A DNA stretch of 34,705 nt from the NCBI GenBank assembly GCA_030599095.1, contig JAUVOQ010000016.1, forward strand, positions 1 through 34,705, read 5' to 3'. A model generated the notes under the pieces. That model had not been told where the DNA came from. It did not search any database and was given only the letters and a program-made list of their open reading frames with translations. Numbering within the stretch: position 1 is the stretch's first letter; each line of letters begins with the position of its first letter. The DNA comes from Candidatus Ruthturnera sp. (GTDB lineage Bacteria; Pseudomonadota; Gammaproteobacteria; PS1; Pseudothioglobaceae). This document shows positions 6,799 to 15,240 of this stretch, in pieces. The translations under genes and the position numbers were made by a program.

Positions 6799-7572
6799 AT
6801 GTCTGTAATAAGCATTTTTTTTACCGCTTTATTTTATATTTCATTAATTGTATTCCTTGTTGGAATGGCAAGAAAAATCTATCAATTTTGGATAACGCCA
6901 GCCCCTCTTAAAATTCCTACTGCACCAACTTCATTAACACAAACAGGTGTGGTTATGCGCATGATGCGAGAAGTGGCCTTATTTGAAAGTCTGTTCAAGT
7001 CAAACAAATGGATATGGTTATTTGGCTGGTTATTTCATGCTGGTTTGTTATTGGTTTTAATCCGTCATATGCGTTATTTTTGGCCTGGTGATTTGCCTGA
7101 GATTTTTTTATTAACTCAACCCTTTAAATACGCTGCTTTTGCGATGGTTCTTGGTCTTTTTGGGCTTATGTTGCGTCGTATTTTTGTTGAGCGTATTCGT
7201 TATATTTCAGCACCGAGTGATTATTTAATGTTAATCATGTTACTTATTATTGGCATAAGTGGTGCTGTGATGACATTTACTAGTAATCATACAGACGTTA
7301 TTATGGTCAAGGAATTTGCTTCAGGTCTGGTCAGTTTTAATTGGGCAAACCTACCAACAGAAGTACATTTTTTAGTACATATCTTCTTGGTATTTGTGCT
7401 GATGGCAATTTTCCCAATTTCTAAATTATTACACGTGCCAGGTATTTTCTTTAGTCCAACACGAAACCAAGTGGACGATGCTCGCTCAAAACGCCACATT
7501 TCATCTTGGGCACTCAAGCAAGAGCAAGAACATGCAACACGACTAGAGCAAGCCCTAGGTAAGGACGAATAA
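6799..7572 (+). CDS. dsrM: DsrM, cytochrome b membrane subunit of DsrMKJOP
   Basis: DsrM is a NarI-like diheme cytochrome b that links DsrK to the quinone pool. ATG 6799 gives 257 residues, the usual size. A GTG at 6757 would start inside the hairpin stem and is rejected. About five or six transmembrane segments are visible, with candidate heme histidines in 'WLFHAGLLLVLIRHMRYF' and 'EVHFLVHIFLVFVLM'. It overlaps nothing and ends 1 bp before dsrK, which suggests coupled translation of the DsrMK module. Confidence 0.96.
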   Translation: MSVISIFFTALFYISLIVFLVGMARKIYQFWITPAPLKIPTAPTSLTQTGVVMRMMREVALFESLFKSNKWIWLFGWLFHAGLLLVLIRHMRYFWPGDLPEIFLLTQPFKYAAFAMVLGLFGLMLRRIFVERIRYISAPSDYLMLIMLLIIGISGAVMTFTSNHTDVIMVKEFASGLVSFNWANLPTEVHFLVHIFLVFVLMAIFPISKLLHVPGIFFSPTRNQVDDARSKRHISSWALKQEQEHATRLEQALGKDE

Positions 7573-7573
7573 T

Positions 7574-9145
7574 ATGGCAAAAGAATTTGACATTCCAGTA
7601 TTACCTACTTATCTTGAAATTCCTGAGTTAAAGGAAGGTATTATGGATGGCGAAGGGCCGTTCAAATCTGCACAAGAATTCCAAAAACCATTAGGGTTTC
7701 CTGGTGAAAAAATAGACAATTGGCAGCAAGTTGCTATTGACAAAATGGGCGAACTTAAATCTAAATATCGCTCTGTACAAGTGTTTTTAGATTCGTGTGT
7801 TAAATGTGGTGCTTGTACCGATAAGTGTCATTACTTTTTAGGATCTTCAGATCCAAAAAATATGCCAGTTGCACGCCAAGATTTATTTAGGAGTGTGTAT
7901 CGTCGCCATTTTACCTTTGCAGGTAAATATTTCCCTAAATTGGTAGGCGCTAAAGAATTAGACGATGATATGCTGGATGACTGGTATAACTATTTTCATC
8001 AATGTTCACAATGTCGTCGTTGTTCGGTGTTCTGTCCATACGGCATTGATACGGCTGAAATTTCAATGGCGGCTCGTGAGGTGCTAGATGCGGTTGGTAT
8101 AGGTCAAAAATATTGCAATCAAATTTTGGGCAAGGCCTTAACCATTGGTAATAATTTAGGCCTGCCTGAGCCGGCCTTGCGTGACACGCTACTTGACCTT
8201 GAAGAAGAAATTGAAGAAGAGACAGGCGTTGCTATTAAATATCCCTTAGATCAAAAAGGTGCAGAAATTTTACTAATTACCCCATCGGCAGATTTTTTTG
8301 CTGAGCCTCATATTGATGGTTTGATTGGCTATGGTAAAGTTTTTCATCAAGATGGTGTTAGTTGGACGTTAAGCTCATATGCTTCTGAAGGGGCGAATTT
8401 TGGTATGTTTATTGGCTCTTACGATATTATGCGTAAGGCTGCCTTACGTATTCGTAAAGCTGCGCTTGATTTAGAAGTATCGCGCGTTATGGTAGGTGAA
8501 TGTGGACATGCTTGGCGTGTTGCCTATAGTTTTTGGAATACCTTGTCTGGTGTAGGCGCAGGTGCTACTGATGAATTTGGTCAAAAATTACAAGACCAAC
8601 TAGATCATCGCTACCCTCAGCCACAACATATTATTGAATATACTCACGACCTAATTCAAAGAGGTAAATTGACCTTTGATAAATCTGCCAATGATGATCG
8701 AACGGTTACTTTTCACGACTCGTGTAATGTTGCTCGTGCAACTAATATGGGTGGCATTCCGGGTGGACAGTTTATTTTGCCACGTGACGTTATTAAAGCT
8801 GTGTGTAATAATTATGTTGACATGGAACGTAGCACAATTAAGGAGTCTACTTTTTGTTGCGGCGGCGGCGGCGGCTTATTAACAGACGATTTAATGGAAA
8901 TCCGAACCAAAGGTGCAATACCAAGAATGCAAGCACTGAAAGCAGTTGAAAGAGACAATGGCGTTAATACACTGACCGCTATTTGTGCCATTTGTAAGTC
9001 ACAGTTTTCTAAAGTACTGCCTAAATTTGATTTTGACCCATACATGATTGTGAGTGTTCACCAACTAGTGAGTGAAGCGATTATTATGGACAAGCCACAA
9101 ACTGATACTGATGATGCCACATCGGCAGAAACAGCAGAAACTTAA
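7574..9145 (+). CDS. dsrK: DsrK, HdrD-like Fe-S subunit of DsrMKJOP
   Basis: DsrK is a cytoplasmic iron-sulfur protein related to heterodisulfide reductase HdrD and is thought to act on the DsrC disulfide or trisulfide. The 523 residues include two [4Fe-4S] motifs, C75-X2-C-X2-C-X3-C85 and C144-X2-C-X2-C-X3-C154. C-terminal CCG-type cysteines are seen in ECGHAW, HDSCN, C428-C429 (FCCGGGGG) and CAICKSQ, the ligands of the unusual catalytic [4Fe-4S]. Five GGC glycine codons follow C429 as a simple run. The tail (TDTDDATSAETAET) is acidic and low-complexity. dsrL follows 21 bp later. Confidence 0.97.
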   Translation: MAKEFDIPVLPTYLEIPELKEGIMDGEGPFKSAQEFQKPLGFPGEKIDNWQQVAIDKMGELKSKYRSVQVFLDSCVKCGACTDKCHYFLGSSDPKNMPVARQDLFRSVYRRHFTFAGKYFPKLVGAKELDDDMLDDWYNYFHQCSQCRRCSVFCPYGIDTAEISMAAREVLDAVGIGQKYCNQILGKALTIGNNLGLPEPALRDTLLDLEEEIEEETGVAIKYPLDQKGAEILLITPSADFFAEPHIDGLIGYGKVFHQDGVSWTLSSYASEGANFGMFIGSYDIMRKAALRIRKAALDLEVSRVMVGECGHAWRVAYSFWNTLSGVGAGATDEFGQKLQDQLDHRYPQPQHIIEYTHDLIQRGKLTFDKSANDDRTVTFHDSCNVARATNMGGIPGGQFILPRDVIKAVCNNYVDMERSTIKESTFCCGGGGGLLTDDLMEIRTKGAIPRMQALKAVERDNGVNTLTAICAICKSQFSKVLPKFDFDPYMIVSVHQLVSEAIIMDKPQTDTDDATSAETAET

Positions 9146-9166
9146 ACGAATATAAGGAGATTTGAT

Positions 9167-11131
9167 ATGCAAAAGAACCCGTATGGTGTACCCACTAAGG
9201 GCGACAATCACACATTCAGATTATACACCGATGATGGTGATGAACTAAAAACGGTGCCGTGGAGTCAAAAGATTTTTAAGGAAGACACTTCTCATAAATG
9301 CCCTACTTATGTCACTCAAACGCCACCTTGTCAAGGTTCGTGCCCTTCAGGACATAACATTCGTGGCTGGTTAAATATTGTTCGTGGTATGGAAAAGCCT
9401 TCTGGCGACCTATCTTGGCAAGAGTATGCGTTTCAACGCTCTACAGATTCAAACCCGTTTCCATCAGTAATGGGTCGTGTTTGTCCAGCGCCTTGTGAAG
9501 ATGGCTGTAATCGTAATGAAGTTGAAGATACGGTCGGCATTAATGCGGTTGAGCAGTTTATTGGTGACAATGCAAAAGTTGAAGGTTACACGTTTAAAGT
9601 TGATGCTAAAGATACAGGCAAAAAAGTTGCCATTATTGGTGGCGGTTGTGGCGGTTTGACAGCAGCACTTAAATTACGTCGTCAAGGTCACAGCGTGACT
9701 GTATTCGAAAAATATGACCAGTTAGGCGGCATGATGATGTACGGTATTCCTGATTATCGTGTGCCACGTGATGTGTTGTCTTATGAGATTGATCGTATTA
9801 TCAATACAGGCGTTGAAACTAGAATGAACACCAAGGTTGGTGTTGATGTCACGATTGATAAATTAGAAAAAGAATTTGACGCAGTTTTGTTTGCAATGGG
9901 TGCTATGAGTGGTCGAACGCTACCTGTTCCAGGTGGTGAAGCAGCAAATTGTGTCTCTGGTGTTGCTTTTCTTGAAGCATATAACCAAGGTCGTTTAAAG
10001 CACATTACAGGCAAGGTGATTTGTATTGGTGGTGGCGATACTTCAATTGACGTTGTCTCAGTTGCACGTCGTTTGGGCAATATTAGTAATGCTGCTGAAA
10101 AAGATCGTCCTGAACATATTATCTTTAGCGATACAGCCCATGATGTGGTTGATACTTCTAAGCGCTTAGGTGCAAACGTGTTATTAACAACACGCTCTAC
10201 TATTGAAAATATGCCAGCAGCGCAAGAAGAAATTGATGATGCCATGCGTGAAGGTGTTGAAATTCAAGGTCAGTTACAACCTATTGAAGTGATTGTAGGG
10301 AAAGATGGTCGTGCAACTGCACTGCGCATGATTCGTTTAGAGGAAGATGGCAATGCACCTATTGAAGGCTCTGAGTTTGATATTGAGTGCGAGTTGATTG
10401 TTTCTGCCATTGGTCAAGGTGTTGATTCTGAAGGCATGGATACTTCCTTCTTTAATGAACATGGATTTATTGACGCAGATAAGAATTATCAAGTGCCTAA
10501 CAAGCCAGGTTTTTTTGTTTGTGGCGATGTCGTTCGTCCGCACTTATTAACAACTGCCATTGGTCAAGCGTCCATTGTTGCTGAAAGTATTGGCGATTAT
10601 CTTACTGGTTCTAATCAACACACTCGTCCTAAGGTTGATGTTAGTTATTTTGATTTAATGGATAAATTAAAAGAGTGGGATTTGTCTCCTGAATCTTATG
10701 AGCAAGGCTCTGATGTTGCAGCCTCAACAGATACTGCTGATTTTGCAGTGCATAATTATGAAGATCGCGCTTTTGCCTCCATCATTCCACATGCGGAATT
10801 GTTCTTAGGTCATTTTGATCATGAACAACGCAATCAACGCAATCACACATTAGTAGATGTTGATAATGTACTGGGTAATTTTGATGAGCGTTTAATTGGC
10901 TACAGCGAAGAGGAAGTGCAAAAGGAAGCGGATCGTTGCATGTCTTGTGGCTTGTGCTTTGAGTGTGATAACTGTGTGATGTATTGCCCTCAAGATGCGG
11001 TATTTAAAGTGAAAAAAGACAAAGCAACGCTAGGTAGGTATGTTGATACTGATTACAACAAGTGTGTTGGTTGCCATATTTGTGCTGATGTTTGCCCGAC
11101 TGGTTATATTCAAATGGGTCTTGGTGAGTAG
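9167..11131 (+). CDS. dsrL: DsrL, NAD(P)H:acceptor oxidoreductase of the rDsr pathway
   Basis: DsrL is a GltD-like flavoprotein that accepts electrons released by rDsrAB and passes them to NAD+. It is typical of sulfur oxidisers. The 654 residues show an N-terminal cysteine region (PPCQGSCPSG, VCPAPCEDGC), an FAD motif GGGCGG at 158-163, an NAD(P) motif GGGDTS near 288, and a C-terminal ferredoxin domain with two clusters (CMSCGLCFECDNC from 591; CVGCHICADVCP from 633). An AAGGAG site lies 7 nt upstream. Compared with the separate gltD at 1076-2524 it has an extra C-terminal linker and ferredoxin, which distinguishes DsrL from plain GltD. Confidence 0.97.
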   Translation: MQKNPYGVPTKGDNHTFRLYTDDGDELKTVPWSQKIFKEDTSHKCPTYVTQTPPCQGSCPSGHNIRGWLNIVRGMEKPSGDLSWQEYAFQRSTDSNPFPSVMGRVCPAPCEDGCNRNEVEDTVGINAVEQFIGDNAKVEGYTFKVDAKDTGKKVAIIGGGCGGLTAALKLRRQGHSVTVFEKYDQLGGMMMYGIPDYRVPRDVLSYEIDRIINTGVETRMNTKVGVDVTIDKLEKEFDAVLFAMGAMSGRTLPVPGGEAANCVSGVAFLEAYNQGRLKHITGKVICIGGGDTSIDVVSVARRLGNISNAAEKDRPEHIIFSDTAHDVVDTSKRLGANVLLTTRSTIENMPAAQEEIDDAMREGVEIQGQLQPIEVIVGKDGRATALRMIRLEEDGNAPIEGSEFDIECELIVSAIGQGVDSEGMDTSFFNEHGFIDADKNYQVPNKPGFFVCGDVVRPHLLTTAIGQASIVAESIGDYLTGSNQHTRPKVDVSYFDLMDKLKEWDLSPESYEQGSDVAASTDTADFAVHNYEDRAFASIIPHAELFLGHFDHEQRNQRNHTLVDVDNVLGNFDERLIGYSEEEVQKEADRCMSCGLCFECDNCVMYCPQDAVFKVKKDKATLGRYVDTDYNKCVGCHICADVCPTGYIQMGLGE

Positions 11132-11159
11132 TTTGATTTAATCTAAGCGGAATAAAATT

Positions 11160-11543
11160 ATGAATCGTTTGCTGGTTGTTTTTTTAACTTTGTTAGTAAG
11201 TAGCGTGTTTGCACATACTAACGAACATGCTAATCTTGGCGAGCGAGCCAGTTCTATTAAGGCATCTGGCAAAGTATTCCATGGAAGTATTTCGATTATT
11301 CGAAAAATGCATCCTGAATTTTTACGACATAAGCGTGATAAAACCTTACGCCAAGGTGTGCGAACCGATGAACATTCTTTAAAAGGTTGCGTGTCATGTC
11401 ATGCTAATAAAAATAAGACAAACAACCAGTATCATTCAGTTGATAAAAAAGATCAATTTTGTTCAAATTGTCATCAGCAAGTCGGCGTTAGTCTTGATTG
11501 CTTCAGTTGTCACCGCACGACACCAAAGAAAGGTTCATTATGA
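11160..11543 (+). CDS. dsrJ: DsrJ, periplasmic triheme cytochrome c
   Basis: DsrJ belongs to the DsrMKJOP complex and sits on the periplasmic side. The 127 residues start with a signal sequence or anchor (MNRLLVVFLTLLVSSVFA, possible cleavage after A18). Three CXXCH heme sites follow: C77-H81 (CVSCH), C101-H105 (CSNCH) and C114-H118 (CFSCH). These six are the only cysteines. Allochromatium DsrJ was reported to have an extra cysteine before the first heme site that ligates one heme. Here the aligned stretch (SGKVFHGSISIIRKMH) has none. The gene overlaps dsrO by ATGA. Confidence 0.96.
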   Translation: MNRLLVVFLTLLVSSVFAHTNEHANLGERASSIKASGKVFHGSISIIRKMHPEFLRHKRDKTLRQGVRTDEHSLKGCVSCHANKNKTNNQYHSVDKKDQFCSNCHQQVGVSLDCFSCHRTTPKKGSL

Positions 11544-12271
11544 GTAAAACATTAAATCGTCGTGATTTTATCAAAACCACGAGTGCAACAACGATTGGCG
11601 TTGCTACAATTGTTAGTGGCATTACACTCACAACATTCGCTAATGCCAATAAGATGCCAGTTACCAATGAAAAGCGTTGGGGTATGTTGATTGACACTAA
11701 TAAGCTAACTGAGGCTGATATTGATGGCATGGTTAGCGCTTGTCAGCAAGAACAAGGCTGGGGTTCAGAACTACACTCAACAGGCAATCAAAAACCGGGC
11801 TGGATTAAAAAACTAAAAGTTAGAGATAAAGCCACTGGAAAAATTAGCAATCTTGCACTTATGTGTCAGCATTGTGAGCAGCCACCTTGTGTTGATGTTT
11901 GTCCAACAAACGCTTCTATGAAGCGCAAAGATGGCATTGTATTGGTAGATAGGCATTTATGTATTGGTTGTCGTTATTGTATGATGGCTTGCCCGTATGA
12001 TGCACGCTCATTTGTGCATGAAACATTAAGCAATCAAAAAGAACACATGCCTCGTGGCAAAGGCACGGTTGAGGCTTGCACGATGTGTGTACACAAGGTT
12101 GATAAAGGTGAAGCGCCCGCTTGTGTTGCAAGTGTAAACAGTGATGCTGTTATTTTTGGTGATTTATATGATGCGTCAAGCAAAATTAATCAAACCTTGA
12201 AAACAATTCAATCTGCACAAATTAGAGCAGACCTTAATCTAAATACTGGCGTACGCTATAGTGGTATTTAA
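11540..12271 (+). CDS. dsrO: DsrO, periplasmic Tat-exported ferredoxin subunit
   Basis: DsrO is an Fe-S protein that connects DsrJ with the membrane protein DsrP. ATG 11540 (243 residues) overlaps the dsrJ stop as ATGA, and AAAGG lies upstream. The N-terminus NRRDFIK plus a hydrophobic stretch is a Tat signal (R7, R8), as expected for export with cofactors in place. Cysteine groups include CQHCEQPPCVDVC, CIGCRYCMMACPYD and CTMCVHKVDKGEAPAC, which give three or four cluster sites. A longer frame from 11498 would put 14 residues before the Tat motif and is unlikely. Confidence 0.96.
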   Translation: MSKTLNRRDFIKTTSATTIGVATIVSGITLTTFANANKMPVTNEKRWGMLIDTNKLTEADIDGMVSACQQEQGWGSELHSTGNQKPGWIKKLKVRDKATGKISNLALMCQHCEQPPCVDVCPTNASMKRKDGIVLVDRHLCIGCRYCMMACPYDARSFVHETLSNQKEHMPRGKGTVEACTMCVHKVDKGEAPACVASVNSDAVIFGDLYDASSKINQTLKTIQSAQIRADLNLNTGVRYSGI

Positions 12272-12296
12272 ATAATAAATTTAATTTGGGAATTTT

Positions 12297-13499
12297 ATGA
12301 GCAATATTCGTTTTGAGCAAATTGAAGGAAAAAGCCTAGGATTTTATACACTAGTTGCAGGGCTAGGGATTTTAGTTTTGGCTGCACTGGGTAGCGTGTA
12401 TTATATGGAGCACCATGGTCATTTTGTAACTGGTATGAGCAATCGTATTGTGTGGGGTGTGCCACATGTATTTGCTTTATTTTTGATAGTAGCGGCGAGT
12501 GGTGCGCTAAACGTGGCTTCAATTTCTTCTGTGTTTAATAAAAAACTATATAAACCTTTATCGCGCTTATCTGGCTTGGTTGCATTGTCATTATTGGCGG
12601 GCGGTTTAATGGTATTGGTGCTTGATTTAGGCCGTCCAGATCGTTTGATTGTTGCCATGACTGAATATAATTTTAAATCAATTTTTGCTTGGAATATTAT
12701 TTTATATAATGGTTTTTTTGTAGTGGTTGCTGTTTATTTGTGGATGATGTTTGAACGTCGCATGAATAAATTTAGCCACACAGCTGGCTTGGTCGCTTTT
12801 AGTTGGCGCTTAATTTTAACCACAGGCACAGGCTCTATTTTTGGATTTTTAGTTGCTAGACAGGCTTACGACGCCGTTATTATGGCACCTATGTTTATCA
12901 TTATGTCTTTTGCATTTGGCTTGGCATTTTTTATTCTTATTTTAATGGCAAGTTATCAGTGGACTAATAGACCTTTAGGGGATGTTGTGGTTAATCGTTT
13001 GAGCAACCTTTTGGGTGTGTTTGTCGCAGCAGTGATGTATTTTGTCGCTGTATATCATTTGGGTAATTTGTACTTAGCAGAAAATACGGGTGTTGAAAAC
13101 TTTATTCTTTTTGATGGTGGTATTTATACAAAATTATTTTGGTATGGGCAAATTATTTTAGGTGGCCTTATTCCAATGGCATTGATTTATCATCCTGCCA
13201 CTAAGGGCAATCGCTCAATGTTAGGCTTGGCTTCTGTGTTAATTATTATTGGTGGATTTATTCAACTGTATGTTATTATTATCGGTGGTCAGGCGTATCC
13301 GATGGCATTATTCCCGGGTAAGGAAATTTTAGAAGGTTATGGTGGTGTTGCTCAGTATTCAGCTTCGTTGCCAGAGATTTCTCTTGGTATTGGTGGCATT
13401 GCTTTGGCAATCATTGCAGTGACATTCTTAGTTAAATTCTTAGCGTTCTTGCCAGAGAGTTTGGCAGATGATGTGGCTGATCCACACTATAAAGGCTAA
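12297..13499 (+). CDS. dsrP: DsrP, NrfD-like integral membrane subunit
   Basis: DsrP is a NrfD/PsrC-type quinone-interacting membrane protein that completes the DsrMKJOP complex. The 400 residues contain about ten hydrophobic helices, for example at roughly 15-37, 49-72, 90-110, 125-150, 190-212 and 365-388. The 'VLDLGRPDRLIVAM' loop is typical of NrfD proteins. It follows dsrO by 25 bp, and dsrN follows by 26 bp. Confidence 0.96.
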   Translation: MSNIRFEQIEGKSLGFYTLVAGLGILVLAALGSVYYMEHHGHFVTGMSNRIVWGVPHVFALFLIVAASGALNVASISSVFNKKLYKPLSRLSGLVALSLLAGGLMVLVLDLGRPDRLIVAMTEYNFKSIFAWNIILYNGFFVVVAVYLWMMFERRMNKFSHTAGLVAFSWRLILTTGTGSIFGFLVARQAYDAVIMAPMFIIMSFAFGLAFFILILMASYQWTNRPLGDVVVNRLSNLLGVFVAAVMYFVAVYHLGNLYLAENTGVENFILFDGGIYTKLFWYGQIILGGLIPMALIYHPATKGNRSMLGLASVLIIIGGFIQLYVIIIGGQAYPMALFPGKEILEGYGGVAQYSASLPEISLGIGGIALAIIAVTFLVKFLAFLPESLADDVADPHYKG

Positions 13500-13525
13500 T
13501 TTGAATTTATAATGGGGCAGATATA

Positions 13526-14890
13526 ATGCCTTCATCATTTTACTTATCTGCTGCTCATAAATCCTCAGGAAAAACTGTTGTTAGTTTAGGATTGTGCGCT
13601 ACCTTTAAACAACAATCTTTAAAGGTTCAAGCCTTTAAAAAAGGACCTGATTACATTGACCCTATTTGGCTTGCCCAAGCCAGTGGCAATCCTTGTTATA
13701 ACCTAGATTTTTACAACATGGCTGATGATGAAATCGTCCGATTGTATAGCAACCAAAGTGCAAATAGTGACCTGACTATTATTGAAGGCAACAAAGGTTT
13801 GTTTGATGGCATGAGTGTTACTGGTGGTGATGCCAATGCCGATCTTGCTAAATTGTTAAATATTCCCGTAGTATTAGTGATTGACAGCACAGGCATTACT
13901 CGTGGTATTGCGCCACTACTTAGTGGCTATCAGGCGTTTGATAAAAATGTAGATATTGCTGGTGTTATCCTTAATAAAGTAGCCAGTGAGCGTCATGAGT
14001 CAAAATTAATTCAAGCCATTGAGCATTACACCGATATTCCTGTGTTAGGCTACGTACGTCGCTCTAAAGCACTAGTGATTGATGAGCGTCATCTGGGTTT
14101 AATGCCTGCCAATGAAACGCCACAATCACAAACTTTTATCAACAAAGTTGCCAGTATTATTGCCGATCAGGTTGATCTTAATGCATTAATGAATCTGAAT
14201 TGTATTAGGTCTAATAAGCGAATTATTAATAGTAGTACAACCAAGGAAAAAATCACGGTTGCTATTGCTAAAGATAGTGCATTTGGTTTTTATTACCAAG
14301 ATGATCTGGATAAATTTGAGTCGCTAGGTGCTGGTATAAAATATTTTGACACACTTAAAGACAACAACTTGCCAGCGTGTGATGGGCTGTTTATCGGCGG
14401 CGGTTTTCCAGAAATGCAACTCAAGGCGTTAAATGCCAATCAGTCTTTATTAGCAGAGATTAAAACCAAAATAGAACAAGGACTACCAACGTATGTGGAA
14501 TGTGGTGGTTTGATGTATTTAACCAACAGCATTACCTATAATAATCACACCTATCCAATGGCAGGTGTGATTGATGCAGATACGCACATGACACCCACAC
14601 CTATTGGCAGGGGTTATGTTGAGTTGGCACCAACCGATGAGCATTGCTGGTCTGGCGTGTCTAAACATATTTATGCTCATGAGTTTCACTATTCAAAGCT
14701 TAAAAATCTTAACCCCAATACACGCTATGCTTTTAAGGTTTTGCGTGGTGTGGGCGTGAATAATGAGTTTGATGGCATTATTAAGCACAACCTTTTGGCT
14801 TCGTATACACACTTGCGTAACGTGGCGGGTAATGCGTGGGTTGCACAATTTGTTAATTTTATAAGTAAGATTAAAAAGCAAAAATCATGA
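13526..14890 (+). CDS. dsrN: DsrN, siroheme amidase (cobyrinate a,c-diamide synthase family)
   Basis: DsrN resembles CbiA/CobB and is thought to convert siroheme to siroamide for DsrAB using ATP and glutamine. The 454 residues have an N-terminal ATPase part with SSGKTVVS at about 13-20 and 'KKGPDYIDP'. The C-terminal glutamine amidotransferase part has the nucleophile C326 in VECGGLMYL and a histidine in HEFHYS. Because no cobalamin genes are nearby and the gene is the 13th of the dsr operon, siroheme is the likely substrate. The last codons overlap dsrR (ATGA). Confidence 0.95.
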   Translation: MPSSFYLSAAHKSSGKTVVSLGLCATFKQQSLKVQAFKKGPDYIDPIWLAQASGNPCYNLDFYNMADDEIVRLYSNQSANSDLTIIEGNKGLFDGMSVTGGDANADLAKLLNIPVVLVIDSTGITRGIAPLLSGYQAFDKNVDIAGVILNKVASERHESKLIQAIEHYTDIPVLGYVRRSKALVIDERHLGLMPANETPQSQTFINKVASIIADQVDLNALMNLNCIRSNKRIINSSTTKEKITVAIAKDSAFGFYYQDDLDKFESLGAGIKYFDTLKDNNLPACDGLFIGGGFPEMQLKALNANQSLLAEIKTKIEQGLPTYVECGGLMYLTNSITYNNHTYPMAGVIDADTHMTPTPIGRGYVELAPTDEHCWSGVSKHIYAHEFHYSKLKNLNPNTRYAFKVLRGVGVNNEFDGIIKHNLLASYTHLRNVAGNAWVAQFVNFISKIKKQKS

Positions 14891-15228
14891 TTATAATTAC
14901 AAAAAAAGCAGCAGCTGAAATTACTTTATCAACCCATAATCCAGAAAACCAAGGGTTGTTAATTCGCTTTGCTGTTGATAAAACTGATGATGGATTCCAA
15001 TACTTGATGGGCTTTGATGATCGCAATGATAGCGACATCCATCTTAAATCTAACGGCATTGAGTACGTGCTTGCTTATGAGCAAAAAGCACTACTTGAAG
15101 GCATGGTGGTGGATTTTGACCAAATAGATAAAGACAACGACTATCACTTTGTGTTTATGAATCCGAATGATCCAAATTACGAACCACCAAAAGAGCAACA
15201 TGCACCTGACAAGTCAAATAAAAAATAA
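14887..15228 (+). CDS. dsrR: DsrR, cysteine-less IscA-like protein
   Basis: DsrR resembles A-type Fe-S scaffold proteins but lacks their cysteines. In Allochromatium it is needed for proper expression of dsr gene products. The 113 residues contain no cysteine at all. The IscA-like core (ITKKAAAEI, LLIRFAVD, then a region ending FMNPNDPNYEPP) is recognisable. The C-terminus is a charged tail. It overlaps dsrN by 4 nt and is the last gene of the operon. dsrS, next in Allochromatium, is absent here. A convergent gene ends 13 bp away with only a weak AT-rich stem between them. Confidence 0.9.
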   Translation: MIIITKKAAAEITLSTHNPENQGLLIRFAVDKTDDGFQYLMGFDDRNDSDIHLKSNGIEYVLAYEQKALLEGMVVDFDQIDKDNDYHFVFMNPNDPNYEPPKEQHAPDKSNKK

Positions 15229-15240
15229 CTTATTCAAGTT

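Noticed and set aside
8861-8875. GGC repeat in dsrK as a possible contingency locus
   Set aside because: It encodes the conserved glycines after the CC pair of the CCG domain, and a three-base unit would not shift the frame.
11498-11539. Upstream start extending dsrO by 14 residues
   Set aside because: It would place extra residues before the Tat signal and overlap the dsrJ heme region. ATG 11540 has an AAAGG site and an ATGA overlap.
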